Positions 63,835-64,000 of a stretch of 64,000 nt of DNA are shown piece after piece. Both the position numbers and the translations under genes were made by a program. The DNA comes from Plasmopara viticola (lineage: Eukaryota > Oomycota > Peronosporomycetes > Peronosporales > Peronosporaceae), in assembly GCA_001695595.3 (NCBI GenBank), contig MBPM02000062.1, positions 62,001 through 126,000 on the forward strand, read 5' to 3'. Positions within the stretch are counted from its first letter, which is position 1. Every line of letters begins with the position of its first letter. The notes under the pieces were generated by a model. The model did no database searches. It was not told where the DNA came from and saw only the letters and a program-made list of their open reading frames with translations.

Positions 63835-64000
63835 ATGCGCGTGAGTACGCCCGTCTCGATCGCGGCCATCGCGCTCTTCTCAAGTCAACGCGTCGTGGCT
63901 GCGACTGCACGTGCGCGCCACCTCGTGGCAACTTCTGCCGATGGGTCGCAACTCCCTGATCAAGACACGAACGATGCCACGTCGCAAATGAGCAAAGCAG
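63835..64000 (+). CDS. Secreted protein, 5' end only (cut by window edge)
   Basis: An open frame starts at the ATG at 63835 and runs off the window (55 complete codons). It begins MRVSTPVSIAAIALFSSQRV with VAA at about 21-23, a plausible signal peptide with Ala-rich cleavage region. A basic segment RARHLV (26-31) follows, then a hydrophilic Ser/Asp/Thr/Gln-rich stretch. The GC content is well above the flanking 4 kb, as in the other real genes here. An RHL element just after the signal peptide hints at an RXLR-like effector, but no proper RXLR or EER is in view. The rest of the gene is needed to classify it. Confidence 0.5.
   Translation, partial: MRVSTPVSIAAIALFSSQRVVAATARARHLVATSADGSQLPDQDTNDATSQMSKA

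Overview
The window reads as nuclear DNA of an oomycete, most likely a downy mildew or close Phytophthora relative. The reasons are: compact eukaryotic genes with short introns (56-78 bp) next to intronless ones; secreted proteins with RXLR-type motifs; degraded Ty1/copia, Ty3/gypsy, LINE and MULE elements; and tight clusters of housekeeping genes separated by long AT-rich, gene-poor stretches. The species cannot be named from the sequence alone.

Layout. 1-720 (-) holds the end of a decayed Ubl/zinc/RING gene. 1.7-5.7 kb is a gene cluster: a FAF2/UBXD8-like UBX protein (4 exons, +), a Sua5-type threonylcarbamoyl-AMP synthase (-), and an intact Ubl/zinc/RING protein (+). 5.7-18.5 kb is gene-poor, with worn transposon traces and a 3 x 67 bp tandem repeat. 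18.6-19.8 kb carries a second intact Ubl/zinc/RING paralogue, followed by a tiny LINE-derived element. 21.0-26.6 kb is a second conserved cluster: GT71-like mannosyltransferase (-), NRAMP metal transporter (+), small TFIIS-N-domain protein (-), and 3-isopropylmalate dehydrogenase (4 exons, +). 27.1-27.5 kb encodes an RXLR/EER-type secreted protein (-). 30.74-35.39 kb is a full-length but dead copia element with both LTRs and a 5 bp target duplication. 38.0-43.3 kb is a third cluster: an EF-hand-like protein (2 exons, +), ASCC2-like CUE protein (-), and a divergent mitochondrial ATP-synthase alpha-like protein (+). 44.5 kb encodes a small RSLR-bearing secreted protein (-). 45.5-46.6 kb is an internally deleted LINE with perfect 12 bp target duplications, lying beside a 3'-truncated gypsy element (46.7-49.2 kb) that has an extra ORF in front of gag. 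49.9-63.8 kb is gene-poor and contains a MULE transposase fossil, an inverted duplication and a gypsy integrase fossil. The window ends inside the 5' part of another secreted-protein gene.

Functionally the conserved genes are unrelated housekeeping functions: ER/ubiquitin handling, tRNA t6A synthesis, Golgi mannosylation, metal uptake, leucine synthesis and ribosome quality control. The accessory content consists of the dispersed Ubl/zinc/RING family (three copies within 20 kb, two with matching promoters), two complete secreted RXLR-like candidates, one secreted protein cut by the window edge, and mobile-element debris. This is the mosaic expected of a repeat-expanded oomycete pathogen genome. 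Splice sites were placed by eye from GT-AG signals, reading phase and protein-family continuity.
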